This document shows, one piece after another, positions 25,341-33,714 of a DNA stretch of 53,414 bases. The stretch's first letter is position 1. Every line of letters starts with the position of its first letter. The position numbers were made by a program, and so were the translations under genes. The stretch spans positions 1-53,414 of the forward strand of contig DASTYE010000100.1 in NCBI GenBank assembly GCA_035765135.1. The letters run 5' to 3'. The stretch comes from JAICNG01 sp035765135 (GTDB taxonomy: Bacteria; Gemmatimonadota; Gemmatimonadetes; Gemmatimonadales; Gemmatimonadaceae). The notes under the pieces were generated by a model that was given only the letters and a program-made list of their open reading frames with translations, did not search any database and was not told where the DNA came from.

Positions 25341-26870
25341 ATGACGGAACGCGTCCGCACCCGCTTCCTCGTCGTCGGGAGCGGAGTCGCCGGCCTCCAC
25401 ACCGCGTGGCGCGCGGCTGAGGAGGGCGACGTAACCCTCCTCACCAAGCGCTCGCTTTTCGACAGCGCCACCGCCTACGCTCAGGGCGGTATCGCCGCCG
25501 CATTGGGCGCGGGCGATTCGCCCGCGTTGCACCGGCGCGATACGCTCGCCGCCGGTGCCGCCCTCTGCGACAGAGAGGCCGTCGAGGTCCTGGTCGAGGA
25601 GGGCCCGGCGCGTGTGCAGCAGCTGTTCGCGGCAGGTGCCCAGTTCGATCTCGCGCCCGGTGGTCGCTTCAAGCTCGGCCGCGAAGCGGCGCACTCACGC
25701 AATCGCATCGTTCACGCGCACGGCGACCAGACGGGTGCCGAGGTCGCCCGCACACTGATCGAGCGCGTGCGCGACAGCGACCGTGTCAACGTGATTGAGG
25801 CCGCGCGCGTCCTCGATCTCATGGTGCGTGGTGGTGAGTGCATTGGCGTCCGCGCGAGCGTCGCCGGAAAGCCGGTGGAGATCGTCTCCGACGGGACCGT
25901 CCTTGCCACCGGTGGATGCGGGCAGGTCTATCGCTATACGACCAATCCTGTCGTCGCCACAGGCGACGGTTACGCGATCGCGTGGCGAGCCGGCGTGCGT
26001 CTCGTGGATATGGAGTTCGTACAGTTTCACCCGACGGCGCTGGATACTCCCGAGAATCCCCTCGCGCTCATCTCCGAGGCGGTTCGCGGAGAGGGGGCGA
26101 TTTTGCGGAACGATCGCGGCGAGCGGTTCATGAAGCAGCACCATCGGCTCGCCGAGCTCGCGCCGCGCGATGTCGTTGCGCGCGAAATCTTCCGCGAGCA
26201 ACGGCCGTCACGTTCGGGAGGAAAACCGCGGCGTGTATTCCTCGACGCGACGAAGCTCGGGGAGCAGTTCGTTGAGCGCTTCCCTGGGATTTTTGCGCTG
26301 TGCCAGGCCCGCGGTATCGACCCGCGCAGCGACCTCATCCCGGTGACGCCCGCGGCCCACTACATGATGGGAGGTATCGTCACCGATCTCGCCGGGCGCA
26401 CGAGCATGAAGCGGTTGTACGCGTGCGGCGAAGTCTCGAGCACCGGCGTTCATGGAGCGAATCGGCTTGCGTCGAACTCCCTGCTCGAGGGATTGGTTTT
26501 CGCGGAACGAGTGGCGCGCGATCTCCACGAGGTGGAGCGGCTTCAGCGCGCGCCAAGCACGGGCACGTGGGAGGTGCCGCCGTTGCTCGACCGCGGCGCC
26601 GCACAGGTAGCGGCGGATGCCGTACGGCGCACGATGTGGGAGCACGCGGCGATCCACCGTGAGGAGGCGGGGCTTCGGACCTGTCTCGAGGATCTCGCGT
26701 CGATCGAGTCGCGTCTCCCCCAGGGAGCGACCGAGGAGCTGAACCTCGTGCAGTGTGCGCGCCTCATCGTGCAGTCAGCGTTGATGCGCGACGAATCGCG
26801 GGGTGGCCATTACCGGGGGGACTTTCCGAAGGCGAAGCGATCGTGGGCGGGCAAGCACATCCTATGGTGA
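25341..26870 (+). CDS. nadB: L-aspartate oxidase
   Basis: A 509-aa FAD enzyme that oxidises L-aspartate to iminoaspartate, the first step of de novo NAD synthesis. FAD motif FLVVGSGVAGLHTAW near the N-terminus; substrate and active-site regions SATAYAQGGIAAAL, NRIVHAHGDQTGAEV, FVQFHPTAL, MGGIVTDLAGRTS and ANRLASNSLLEGLVF. The C-terminal helical domain ends with RDESRGGHYRGDFP. Length is slightly below the usual 530 or so. Followed by nadA and nadC in the same direction, so the whole quinolinate pathway is here. Confidence 0.97.
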   Translation: MTERVRTRFLVVGSGVAGLHTAWRAAEEGDVTLLTKRSLFDSATAYAQGGIAAALGAGDSPALHRRDTLAAGAALCDREAVEVLVEEGPARVQQLFAAGAQFDLAPGGRFKLGREAAHSRNRIVHAHGDQTGAEVARTLIERVRDSDRVNVIEAARVLDLMVRGGECIGVRASVAGKPVEIVSDGTVLATGGCGQVYRYTTNPVVATGDGYAIAWRAGVRLVDMEFVQFHPTALDTPENPLALISEAVRGEGAILRNDRGERFMKQHHRLAELAPRDVVAREIFREQRPSRSGGKPRRVFLDATKLGEQFVERFPGIFALCQARGIDPRSDLIPVTPAAHYMMGGIVTDLAGRTSMKRLYACGEVSSTGVHGANRLASNSLLEGLVFAERVARDLHEVERLQRAPSTGTWEVPPLLDRGAAQVAADAVRRTMWEHAAIHREEAGLRTCLEDLASIESRLPQGATEELNLVQCARLIVQSALMRDESRGGHYRGDFPKAKRSWAGKHILW

Positions 26871-26884
26871 GATCGCGGCCCGTA

Positions 26885-27000
26885 GAGAGTGGGCCAAGGG
26901 CCAGGGGCCAAGGGCCAAGGGGAGGGTCACGGGTGTGCGGTGGTGGCATGACCCTTCACCCTCCGCTTGGCCCTTGGCCCCTGGCCCCTGGCCCGCTCTC
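26885..27000. repeat. Long hairpin element G (GGGCCAAGG class)
   Basis: Left arm (26885-26934) is made of GGGCCAAG and GGGCCAGG units; right arm (26950-27000) is the matching CCTTGGCCC/CCTGGCCC array. They pair at about 45 of 50 positions around a 15-base loop. It lies between nadB and nadA. Element I (43.8 kb) is built of the same units. Confidence 0.88.
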
Positions 27001-27036
27001 CTTGCCGAGCGCTCTCGCCCCGGATACGCTCCTCCC

Positions 27037-28029
27037 ATGAGTCACGATTTACAGGCCGCGATCCGCTCCATGGCCACGGAACGCAACGCGGTGATTCTCG
27101 CGCACAACTACGAGCGGCCCGAAGTTCAGGACGTCGCCGATTTCGTCGGCGACTCGCTCGGGCTTTCGCGGGAGGCCGCGCGGACATCCGCCGACGTCAT
27201 CGTCTTCTGCGGCGTCCATTTCATGGCGGAGACCGCCGCCATCCTCTCGCCGGAGAAGATCGTTCTCCTCCCGGACCTCGCCGCCGGCTGCTCGCTCGCG
27301 TCCACTATCGACGCCGACCAGCTCCGCGGCTGGAAGGCCGAGCACCCTGGGGCGATCGTCGTCTCCTATGTCAACACGACCGCCGAAGTGAAGGCGGAGT
27401 CCGATTATTGCTGCACGTCCGGAAACGCGGTCGAGGTCGTGAACTCGATTCCGGCGGACCGCGAAATCCTCTTTCTACCCGACCTCTTTCTCGGCGCGCA
27501 CGTGCGACGCGTCACGGGGCGCGAGAACATGCACGTCTGGATGGGTGAGTGTCACGTGCATGCCGGGATCAGTCCCGAGAACATCCGCCGGCAGCGCTCG
27601 CTGCATCCGGAGGCGGAGTTCCTCATCCATCCGGAGTGCGGCTGCTCCACCAGCGTGCTCGAAGCGATGTCGGCGGGAGATGTGGAGGCCGAGGGCGTCC
27701 ACATTCTGTCCACGGAAGGCATGATCCGGCGGCCGGCGCAATCGCCCGCCCCCGAGTTCATCGTCGCGACCGAGGTCGGAATTCTGCACCGGCTCCGAAA
27801 GGAGAATCCCCAGAAGACATTCTACGCGGCGAACGAGCGCGCGAGCTGCGCGTACATGAAGGTCACCACGCTGCCGAAGGTGCTCCAGTCACTGGAGACG
27901 CTCACTCACCACATCACCGTTCCCGCGGACGTCGCGGCGCGTGCGTACCAGGCGATCGAGCGCATGGTCTCGATCGGCGGCCCGGTTCCCACGCCTCTGC
28001 TGCCCGGCGAGGACGATCCGGGCGAATGA
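27037..28029 (+). CDS. nadA: Quinolinate synthase A
   Basis: A 330-aa [4Fe-4S] enzyme that condenses iminoaspartate with dihydroxyacetone phosphate to quinolinate. NAVILAHNYERPEVQDVADFVGDSLGL opens the protein. The three cluster Cys appear in FCGVHFMAETA, CCTSGNAVEV and ECGCSTSVL. Further family motifs are PDLFLGAHV and GECHVHAG. ATG 27037 is chosen; the longer open frame to 26803 runs through repeat G. Confidence 0.97.
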   Translation: MSHDLQAAIRSMATERNAVILAHNYERPEVQDVADFVGDSLGLSREAARTSADVIVFCGVHFMAETAAILSPEKIVLLPDLAAGCSLASTIDADQLRGWKAEHPGAIVVSYVNTTAEVKAESDYCCTSGNAVEVVNSIPADREILFLPDLFLGAHVRRVTGRENMHVWMGECHVHAGISPENIRRQRSLHPEAEFLIHPECGCSTSVLEAMSAGDVEAEGVHILSTEGMIRRPAQSPAPEFIVATEVGILHRLRKENPQKTFYAANERASCAYMKVTTLPKVLQSLETLTHHITVPADVAARAYQAIERMVSIGGPVPTPLLPGEDDPGE

Positions 28030-28030
28030 C

Positions 28031-28969
28031 ATGATGAATCAAGAGCCGTCCGACCGCGCCATGCCGCCGCGTCGCGTCACCCCGCTTGCCGTGACGCCCG
28101 TGCAAATGCCTGACGAGCTCCTGTTCCCGCTCACGCGGCCGCAGGTGGAAAAGGTGGTGCATCGTGCGTTGCTCGAGGACGGCGCATACAACGATGTCAC
28201 GACCATCGCGACGGTGTTGTCGAACCGCCGCGCGCGCGGCACGTTGGTCGCCCGGCAGTCCGGCGTCATCGCCGGGATTCCGCTAGCGCTCGAGGCGTTC
28301 CGGCTCGTCGATCCCAAGGTCTCGATACGCATCGATGTCGAGGACGGCATTCGCGTCGACGCCAACCATCCCGTGCTTTTCGTCACCGGCCACGCACGCG
28401 AGATCCTCTCCGCCGAGCGCGTTGCCCTGAACTTCGTCGGAAAGTTGTCCGGCATCGCATCACTCACCGCGAAGTACGTGGATGCGGTGCGAGGGACGAA
28501 GGTGCGCATCGTCGATACGAGAAAGACGACACCCGGATGGCGAAAGCTCGAGAAGTACGCCGTTCGCGCCGGGGGCGGGCTCAACCATCGGATGGACCTC
28601 GCGACTGGCGTTCTCATCAAGGACAACCATCTCGCCGCCGTCGACGGCGACATCGCGCTCGCCATTCGGCGCGCGCGCGAGAAGGCTCCGACGGGCATGC
28701 GCATCGAAGTGGAGTGCGAGCGGCCGGAGCAGGTGGAAGCCGCGGTCAAAGCCGGCGCGGACATCGTGATGCTCGACAACATGCACGTCACGACGATGCG
28801 GGAATGCGTGCAGCTCGTGAACGGCCGGGCGATCGTCGAGGCGTCGGGAGGCGTGACCCTCGAGACCGTCCGCGCGATCGCGATGACCGGCGTCGACTGG
28901 ATCTCCGTCGGCGCGCTCACGCACTCGGCGCCATCGATGGATGTAGCGCTGGAGTTCGATCCGGCGTGA
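28031..28969 (+). CDS. nadC: Nicotinate-nucleotide pyrophosphorylase (carboxylating)
   Basis: A 312-aa type II phosphoribosyltransferase. It converts quinolinate and PRPP to nicotinate mononucleotide and CO2. Motifs: ALNFVGKLSGIASLT, IVDTRKTTPGWRKLEKYAVR, NHRMDLATGVLIKDNHL, IEVECERPEQ and ISVGALTHSAPSMDVALEF. ATG 28031 begins 2 bases after the nadA stop, so the two are co-transcribed. The N-terminal about 25 residues before PDELLFPLT are an extension. Confidence 0.97.
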   Translation: MMNQEPSDRAMPPRRVTPLAVTPVQMPDELLFPLTRPQVEKVVHRALLEDGAYNDVTTIATVLSNRRARGTLVARQSGVIAGIPLALEAFRLVDPKVSIRIDVEDGIRVDANHPVLFVTGHAREILSAERVALNFVGKLSGIASLTAKYVDAVRGTKVRIVDTRKTTPGWRKLEKYAVRAGGGLNHRMDLATGVLIKDNHLAAVDGDIALAIRRAREKAPTGMRIEVECERPEQVEAAVKAGADIVMLDNMHVTTMRECVQLVNGRAIVEASGGVTLETVRAIAMTGVDWISVGALTHSAPSMDVALEFDPA

Positions 28970-28978
28970 CGGCGGAGG

Positions 28979-29174
28979 TTGTCGAGGGTGTCAAGGGTGT
29001 GAAGGGTGTCAAGGATCCAGGTCGTCGAGGTCGTCGAGGTAATCAAGGTGAAATCAACGAGCAGTGATCTCGCGGTGGTCCGAGGAACACCTCGACATCT
29101 TCGACGACCTTGACGACCTTGACCACCTCACCCCTCGACACCCTCGACACTCTTGACGACCTCGACACCCTTGG
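28979..29174. repeat. Long hairpin element H (GTCGAGGGTGTCAAGG class), about 195 bp
   Basis: Left half is built of GTCAAGGGTGT and GTCGAGGTC units; right half is GACCTTGACGACCTTGACC, then ACACCCTCGACACTCTTGAC. The halves pair imperfectly over 70-80 bases. It lies between nadC and the NicO-like gene, whose proposed TTG starts are in or next to the right arm. Confidence 0.85.
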
Positions 29175-29824
29175 GTCTAATCGCCACCGCCCTCCTCCTC
29201 GGTGCCGCGCACTCGTTCGCGCCCGATCACCTCGCGGCGGTGGGGCTGTTCGTGAGCCGCGGGCCGCGGTGGGGGCGGGCGCTGGCGATTGGCGCGCGGT
29301 GGGGCATCGGGCACTCCATCGTCATCATGCTCGTGGGCGGCGCGCTCGTGCTCACCGGATGGCGCTTCCCGGAACACTTCGCGCCCCTGGTGGAGCGCCT
29401 CGTCGGCGTCACGCTCATCGCGCTCGGTCTTCTCGCCTTCGCGCGAGCGATGCGAATTCACGGGCACGTCCACCATCACGACGGGGTTGCGCACTGGCAT
29501 CTGCATTCCCACCGGCGGTCCGCTGAGCACGACCACGCTCATCATGCGGCACTCGGCATGGGTGCGCTGCACGGGCTCGCGGGAACCGGAGCGCTCGTGA
29601 TCGCCCTGCCGCTCGCCGCCACCGAGTCTGCCTCGCTCGCGTTCGCGTACCTGCTGACCTTCGGTGTGGGAACGACCGTGGCCATGGCGCTCTTCGGTGC
29701 GGCCGCCGCGTGGGCCGCGCGGCGCGCGGCGCACGGCTCGCTGACGTTGATGCGTCTGACTGCTTCGCTCGCGGCGCTGGCGAGTGTCGGCGTGGGACTC
29801 TGGTGGGCGATGGCGGTTCGATGA
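29153..29824 (+). CDS. NicO/RcnA-like nickel/cobalt transporter
   Basis: A 223-aa inner-membrane protein with six hydrophobic segments. The first helix carries HSFAPDHLAAV, the H-x4-D metal-filter motif of NicO/UreH/RcnA. The central loop is His-rich (HGHVHHHDGVAHWHLHSH, later EHDHAHHA), as in RcnA-type exporters. GMGALHGLAGTGAL repeats the family motif in the second half. No ATG is available near the N-terminus; TTG 29153 or TTG 29171 are the candidate starts, the latter giving MGLIATALLLGAAHSFAPDHL. Uptake versus efflux cannot be decided from sequence. Confidence 0.8.
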   Translation: MTTSTPLGLIATALLLGAAHSFAPDHLAAVGLFVSRGPRWGRALAIGARWGIGHSIVIMLVGGALVLTGWRFPEHFAPLVERLVGVTLIALGLLAFARAMRIHGHVHHHDGVAHWHLHSHRRSAEHDHAHHAALGMGALHGLAGTGALVIALPLAATESASLAFAYLLTFGVGTTVAMALFGAAAAWAARRAAHGSLTLMRLTASLAALASVGVGLWWAMAVR

Positions 29825-29973
29825 GCGACCCCACGCCTGACGAGCCACCGCCGGAGCCCGAGGACATCTGCGACGTATGCGGTTCGGTGGACGTCGTGTG
29901 GATGCAGTGCAAGCTGCTGTGCCGCAACTGCGGGTCGATCGTGAGGTCGTGCGCTGACCTTGCGCCGGGTTAA
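29821..29973 (+). CDS. Tiny zinc-ribbon protein, 50 aa
   Basis: MSDPTPDEPPPEPEDICDVC, then GSVDVVWMQCKLLCRNCGSI to the stop at 29973. An acidic Pro-rich head precedes two Cys pairs (CDVC and CRNC) that can form one zinc ribbon. Its ATG overlaps the metal-transporter stop (ATGA), so translation is coupled. Its stop shares the palindrome TTAA with the stop of the convergent gene. It may sense or hold metal, or be a small nucleic-acid-binding protein; family unknown. Confidence 0.75.
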   Translation: MSDPTPDEPPPEPEDICDVCGSVDVVWMQCKLLCRNCGSIVRSCADLAPG

Positions 29974-32015
29974 CGCGCCGCGCTCTCTCTCAACAGCTCA
30001 CCGAACCGCACGGGGTCGGAGGTTGGCTCCGAGCAGAGATACTGCCGGCACACGTAGCCGGTTGCCTTCCCATCTCTCGCCGTTCGCTCCTCGAGCAGGG
30101 CGACGCCCGCTCCGTCGCCGGGCGGACCGCCCGCCATCACCAACGCCGGGAGATATTGGCGCGCGACTTCGCCGGTCAACGCCATGAAGTCGGGTGCCTG
30201 GGGCTCGCCGACGATCGCGACCTCCGTGGCGCCATGAATGGCGAGATCGGCTGCGCCTAACAGGTGACCGAAGGCCGCTCCATGCTGCGCGAGCGGCACC
30301 GCCAGCGTCTCGAGTGTCCATGTCGCGCGACGGAGCATGTCGGCATCGCGATAGAGCTCCGCGAGCCTGAGGAGAAGCTCGACCGCCAGCGATGTCCCGG
30401 ACGGCGTCGCGTTGTCCGTCACTTCGCGCGGACGCGTGATGAGACGCTCATGATCGTGAGCGGTGTCGAAGAAGATGTTGGCGGTGTCGTCCCAGAACGC
30501 CGCCACGGTGGCATCGCCGAGCGTTTGCGCGCGAGTGAGCCAGGTCGCATCGAACGTCAGCTCGTACAGGGCGAGGAAGCCCAGCGCAACCGCGGCGTGG
30601 TCCTCGAGGAAGCCGGCGATGCGTGCCTGCCCATCCTTCCACGATCGCAGGACGCGGCCATCGTGGACCAGCTCGCGTGCGAGGAACTCACCGCATCCGA
30701 GCGCCACCTCGCGCCAATCATCGCGGCCGAACGCGCGCGCGGCGTCGGCGATCGCTCTCAACATCAGCCCGTTCCACGATGCGAGCACCTTTTCGTCCCG
30801 TCCGGGCCACACCCGCTGCGCACGATGCGCGTAGAGCGTCGCGCGCGCGCGAGCGACGGTGGCCTCGAGCTCGGCGGCATCGATGTGCTCGCGCGCAGCG
30901 ACCGCCGAGGCATCGTTCGGAACGTAGAGAATGTTGTGTCCCTCGAAGTTTCCATGCGTCGAGGCGCCCCAGTACCTCGCGGCGATCTCCGCATCGCGGC
31001 CGAGTACCTCTTGCAGCTCCGGCAGGCTCCAGACGTAGAACTTCCCCTCCTCGCCTTCGCTGTCGGCATCCAGCGACGAGTAGAAGCCGCCGGCCGGGGA
31101 CCGCATTTCCCGGATCGCCCACTCGATCGTTTCCTCGGTCACGCGGCGCACCTCTGCGCCCCCCGTGGCCTGCCAGAGATGGACTCCCAGGCGAGCGAGC
31201 AGCGCGTTGTCGTACAGCATCTTCTCGAAGTGCGGAACGAGCCAGATGGCATCCACCGCATAACGATGGAAGCCGCCGCCAACCTGGTCGTAGATGCCGC
31301 CGCGCGCCATCTGCCGGAAGGAATGGGTCACGATCTCGAGCGCGTGCGCGGTGCCCGTCCGTCGCCAGTATCGGAGCGAGAAGTCGAGCGCCATCGCCTG
31401 GGGAAATTTCGGCGCACCCTCGAAGCCTCCGTGAAGCGAGTCGTATCGCTGCGCGATCGATCGCCAGGCGCGGTCGAGCACGGTGGGATCGAGCATCCCA
31501 CCGCTGCGTGAGGGTGCGCTCGCCGGGAGGTAGATGCGCCTGATCTCCTCTCCCGAGCGGCGGACGTCATCGCGACGGGTGCGATAGGCGTTGGCGACCC
31601 CCGCGAGCACGCGTCGAAACGAAGGCATTCCCGGGCGATCGTCGGGCGGGAAATAGGTCCCGCCGAAGAACGGGATACCCTCGGGCGTGAGGAACATCGT
31701 CATCGGCCACCCGCCGTGCCCCGTCATCGCCTGCACCGCGCTCATGTAGATCGCGTCGATGTCGGGACGCTCTTCCCGGTCCACCTTCACGTTGACGAAG
31801 TGCTCGTTCATGAGGCGCGCCGTATCCGCATTCTCGAACGACTCGCGCTCCATCACGTGGCACCAGTGACAGGCGGCATAGCCGATACTCAGCAGGATCG
31901 GCTTGTCCTCGCGCCGCGCCCGCTCGAGCGCTTCGTCCCCCCATGGATACCAGTCCACGGGATTGTGGGCGTGCTGGAGCAGGTAAGGGCTGGTTTCGTT
32001 GGCGAGGCGATTCAT
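29970..32015 (-). CDS. Thioredoxin-domain protein of the YyaL/SPATA20 (DUF255) family
   Basis: A 681-aa cytoplasmic protein. The first about 165 residues are the DUF255 thioredoxin-like domain: NETSPYLLQHAHNPVDWYPW, then CHWCHVMERESFE (the CxxC motif) and HFVNVKVDREERPDIDAIYM. The rest is an (alpha/alpha)6 barrel like N-acylglucosamine epimerases, with GGIYDQVGGGFHRYAVDAIW, VPHFEKMLYDNALL and FYSSLDADSEGEEG. Length and motif order match the family. Biochemical role is unsettled. I take ATG 32015 (MNRLANETSPYLL); the frame upstream to 32417 is antisense to the peptidase gene. Confidence 0.93.
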   Translation of the reverse strand: MNRLANETSPYLLQHAHNPVDWYPWGDEALERARREDKPILLSIGYAACHWCHVMERESFENADTARLMNEHFVNVKVDREERPDIDAIYMSAVQAMTGHGGWPMTMFLTPEGIPFFGGTYFPPDDRPGMPSFRRVLAGVANAYRTRRDDVRRSGEEIRRIYLPASAPSRSGGMLDPTVLDRAWRSIAQRYDSLHGGFEGAPKFPQAMALDFSLRYWRRTGTAHALEIVTHSFRQMARGGIYDQVGGGFHRYAVDAIWLVPHFEKMLYDNALLARLGVHLWQATGGAEVRRVTEETIEWAIREMRSPAGGFYSSLDADSEGEEGKFYVWSLPELQEVLGRDAEIAARYWGASTHGNFEGHNILYVPNDASAVAAREHIDAAELEATVARARATLYAHRAQRVWPGRDEKVLASWNGLMLRAIADAARAFGRDDWREVALGCGEFLARELVHDGRVLRSWKDGQARIAGFLEDHAAVALGFLALYELTFDATWLTRAQTLGDATVAAFWDDTANIFFDTAHDHERLITRPREVTDNATPSGTSLAVELLLRLAELYRDADMLRRATWTLETLAVPLAQHGAAFGHLLGAADLAIHGATEVAIVGEPQAPDFMALTGEVARQYLPALVMAGGPPGDGAGVALLEERTARDGKATGYVCRQYLCSEPTSDPVRFGELLRESAAR

Positions 32016-32020
32016 GAGGC

Positions 32021-32093
32021 GAAAGCGGAATGCGGAATTCGGATCGCTGTTGACACCCAACACTTCAATCCGCATTCCGCGTTCCGCATTCTC
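32021..32093. repeat. Long hairpin element N (GCGGAATGCGGA class)
   Basis: Left arm GCGGAATGCGGAATTCGGAT (32025-32044) and right arm ATCCGCATTCCGCGTTCCGC (from 32068) pair at most positions around a 23-base loop. It separates the divergent SPATA20-like and peptidase genes. The AT-rich GCGTATATTTC at 32115-32125 just after it may be the peptidase -10 region. Confidence 0.85.
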
Positions 32094-32154
32094 GCATCCC
32101 GGCACTATGCCGGGCGCGTATATTTCACCGTCCTCTCGCACCAAGGCGGAATCG

Positions 32155-33543
32155 GTGGCTAACGTGCTCGCGCCCGAGCTGGATCGCTTCCTCGCGGACA
32201 ACGACGCTCGCATCCACGACGAGCTGTTCGACTTCCTGCGCATCCCGAGTGTCAGTGCACGCTCGGAACACAAGCCGGACATGCTGCGCGCGGCCGAGTG
32301 GCTGGCAGCGCACATGCGCGACGCCGGGCTCACCACCGAGATCGTGCCGACGGCCGGCCACCCGATCGTCATCGGCGAATGGCACAAGGCGGGTGATGAC
32401 GCTCCGACGGTGCTCATCTACGGGCATTACGACGTGCAACCCGCCGAACCGCTGGAGCTCTGGGAGTCGCCGCCGTTCGAGCCAACCGTTCGGCACGGGC
32501 GGATCTACGCGCGCGGATCGGTCGATGACAAGGGACAGCTGTATCTCCACGTGAAGGCGCTCGAGGCGCATCTCCGCGCGCGTGGGAAACTGCCGATCAA
32601 CGTGATCGTGCTCGCCGAAGGGGAAGAGGAAGTCGGCAGCCCGAACCTCGCGAGCTTCATTGAATCGCACGCAAAGCGGCTCGCGTGCGATGCGGTCGTG
32701 ATCAGCGACTCGTCGATGTTCGCGCCCGGGCTGCCCTCGATTCTGTCGTCACTGCGCGGCCTGGCGTACTTCCAGATCGACGTGCACGGACCTTCCGTCG
32801 ATCTCCACTCCGGCTCGTACGGCGGTGCCGTCATCAATCCGGCGACCGCGCTCGCCCGAATGGTCGCCACCTTCCACGACGAGGACTATCGCGTCGCCAT
32901 CCCGGGCTTCTACGACAAGGTGCGCGACTGGCCGGGCGACGTACGCGAGCGCATCAAGGACCTCCCCTTCGATGACGGGAAGTTCCGGGAGGAGGTCGGC
33001 GCGCCGACGCTTGGCGGAGAGTCAGGCTACGCGACGCTCGAGCGCATTTGGACGCGTCCCACCTGCGAGATCAACGGGCTCCTCAGCGGTTACACTGGCG
33101 AGGGCGCCAAGACGGTTCTGCCGGCGAGCGCGATGGTGAAGGTCAGCTGCCGTCTCGTCCCCGATCAGGATCCCGAGGAGATAGCGGCCCTGGTTCGGAG
33201 ACACGTCGATCGCGTTGCCCCAAAGGGCGTCAGGGTGACGGTCACGACGCTGCACGGAGGCCGGCCGTGGCGAGCCGACCTGCGCGGACCGCTGTACGAC
33301 GCGGCGCGTCGCGCTCTGGCGACGGCGTTCGAGCGCGAGCCGGTGATCGTCGGAGAAGGCGGCTCCATCCCCGTGGTTGGCGATTTCGAGCGCATACTCG
33401 GTGCCCCCGTCCTCCTGGTTGGGTTTGGCCTGCCCGGCGAAAACGCGCATGCGCCCAACGAATGGATGAGCGACGAGAACTTCGTCAAAGGCGCCCGGGC
33501 AATCGCCGCGCTGTGGGACGAAATGGCTGCGGCGCGCGTGTAG
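32155..33543 (+). CDS. M20 family metallo-dipeptidase
   Basis: A 462-aa di-zinc peptidase of the M20 (CNDP/DapE-like) family. Metal and catalytic motifs in order: VLIYGHYDVQPAEP (His ligand and Asp), RGSVDDKGQLYLH (bridging Asp), LAEGEEEVGS (general-base Glu and ligand Glu), and near the C-terminus GENAHAPNEWM (last His ligand). The dimerisation lid lies between (about 200-320). Likely splits short peptides in the cytoplasm; no signal peptide. I choose GTG 32155, preceded by AAGGCGGA at a 4-5 base spacing. In-frame ATGs at 32107 and 31999 would add repeat-derived residues. Confidence 0.93.
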   Translation: MANVLAPELDRFLADNDARIHDELFDFLRIPSVSARSEHKPDMLRAAEWLAAHMRDAGLTTEIVPTAGHPIVIGEWHKAGDDAPTVLIYGHYDVQPAEPLELWESPPFEPTVRHGRIYARGSVDDKGQLYLHVKALEAHLRARGKLPINVIVLAEGEEEVGSPNLASFIESHAKRLACDAVVISDSSMFAPGLPSILSSLRGLAYFQIDVHGPSVDLHSGSYGGAVINPATALARMVATFHDEDYRVAIPGFYDKVRDWPGDVRERIKDLPFDDGKFREEVGAPTLGGESGYATLERIWTRPTCEINGLLSGYTGEGAKTVLPASAMVKVSCRLVPDQDPEEIAALVRRHVDRVAPKGVRVTVTTLHGGRPWRADLRGPLYDAARRALATAFEREPVIVGEGGSIPVVGDFERILGAPVLLVGFGLPGENAHAPNEWMSDENFVKGARAIAALWDEMAAARV

Positions 33544-33594
33544 CTAGCCCCCAGCGCTGCTTTGGGCCTCTCAATCAGGGGCTTGATCTGGGCG

Positions 33595-33613
33595 GTAATT
33601 TAGGCTAACCTAA
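33595..33613. promoter_or_regulatory. DtxR/IdeR-like metalloregulator box upstream of the multicopper oxidase operon
   Basis: The 19 bases GTAATTTAGGCTAACCTAA match 16 of 19 positions of the DtxR/IdeR iron box TTAGGTTAGSCTAACCTAA. The right half-site is perfect and the left half is degenerate. It lies 101 bases before the ATG of the oxidase gene in an unusually AT-rich 170-base gap (33544-33714). A second small dyad, ATTGA-GTAG-TCAAT, is at 33656-33669. Binding by a DtxR-family repressor is an inference; no such regulator is encoded in this window. Confidence 0.6.
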
Positions 33614-33714
33614 TTCAGGCATTTTCCGTTACTAATTCCGTGTTTCGGACCGTCTATTGAGTAGTCAATCGCGGTAACCAACGTCTCGATTTCAGTCAGG
33701 TACTGGCTCATTAA

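Noticed and set aside
33656..33669. ATTGA-GTAG-TCAAT as an FNR box
   Set aside because: FNR/CRP-type sites need TTGAT and ATCAA with four bases between; here the TTGA/TCAA halves are two bases too close.
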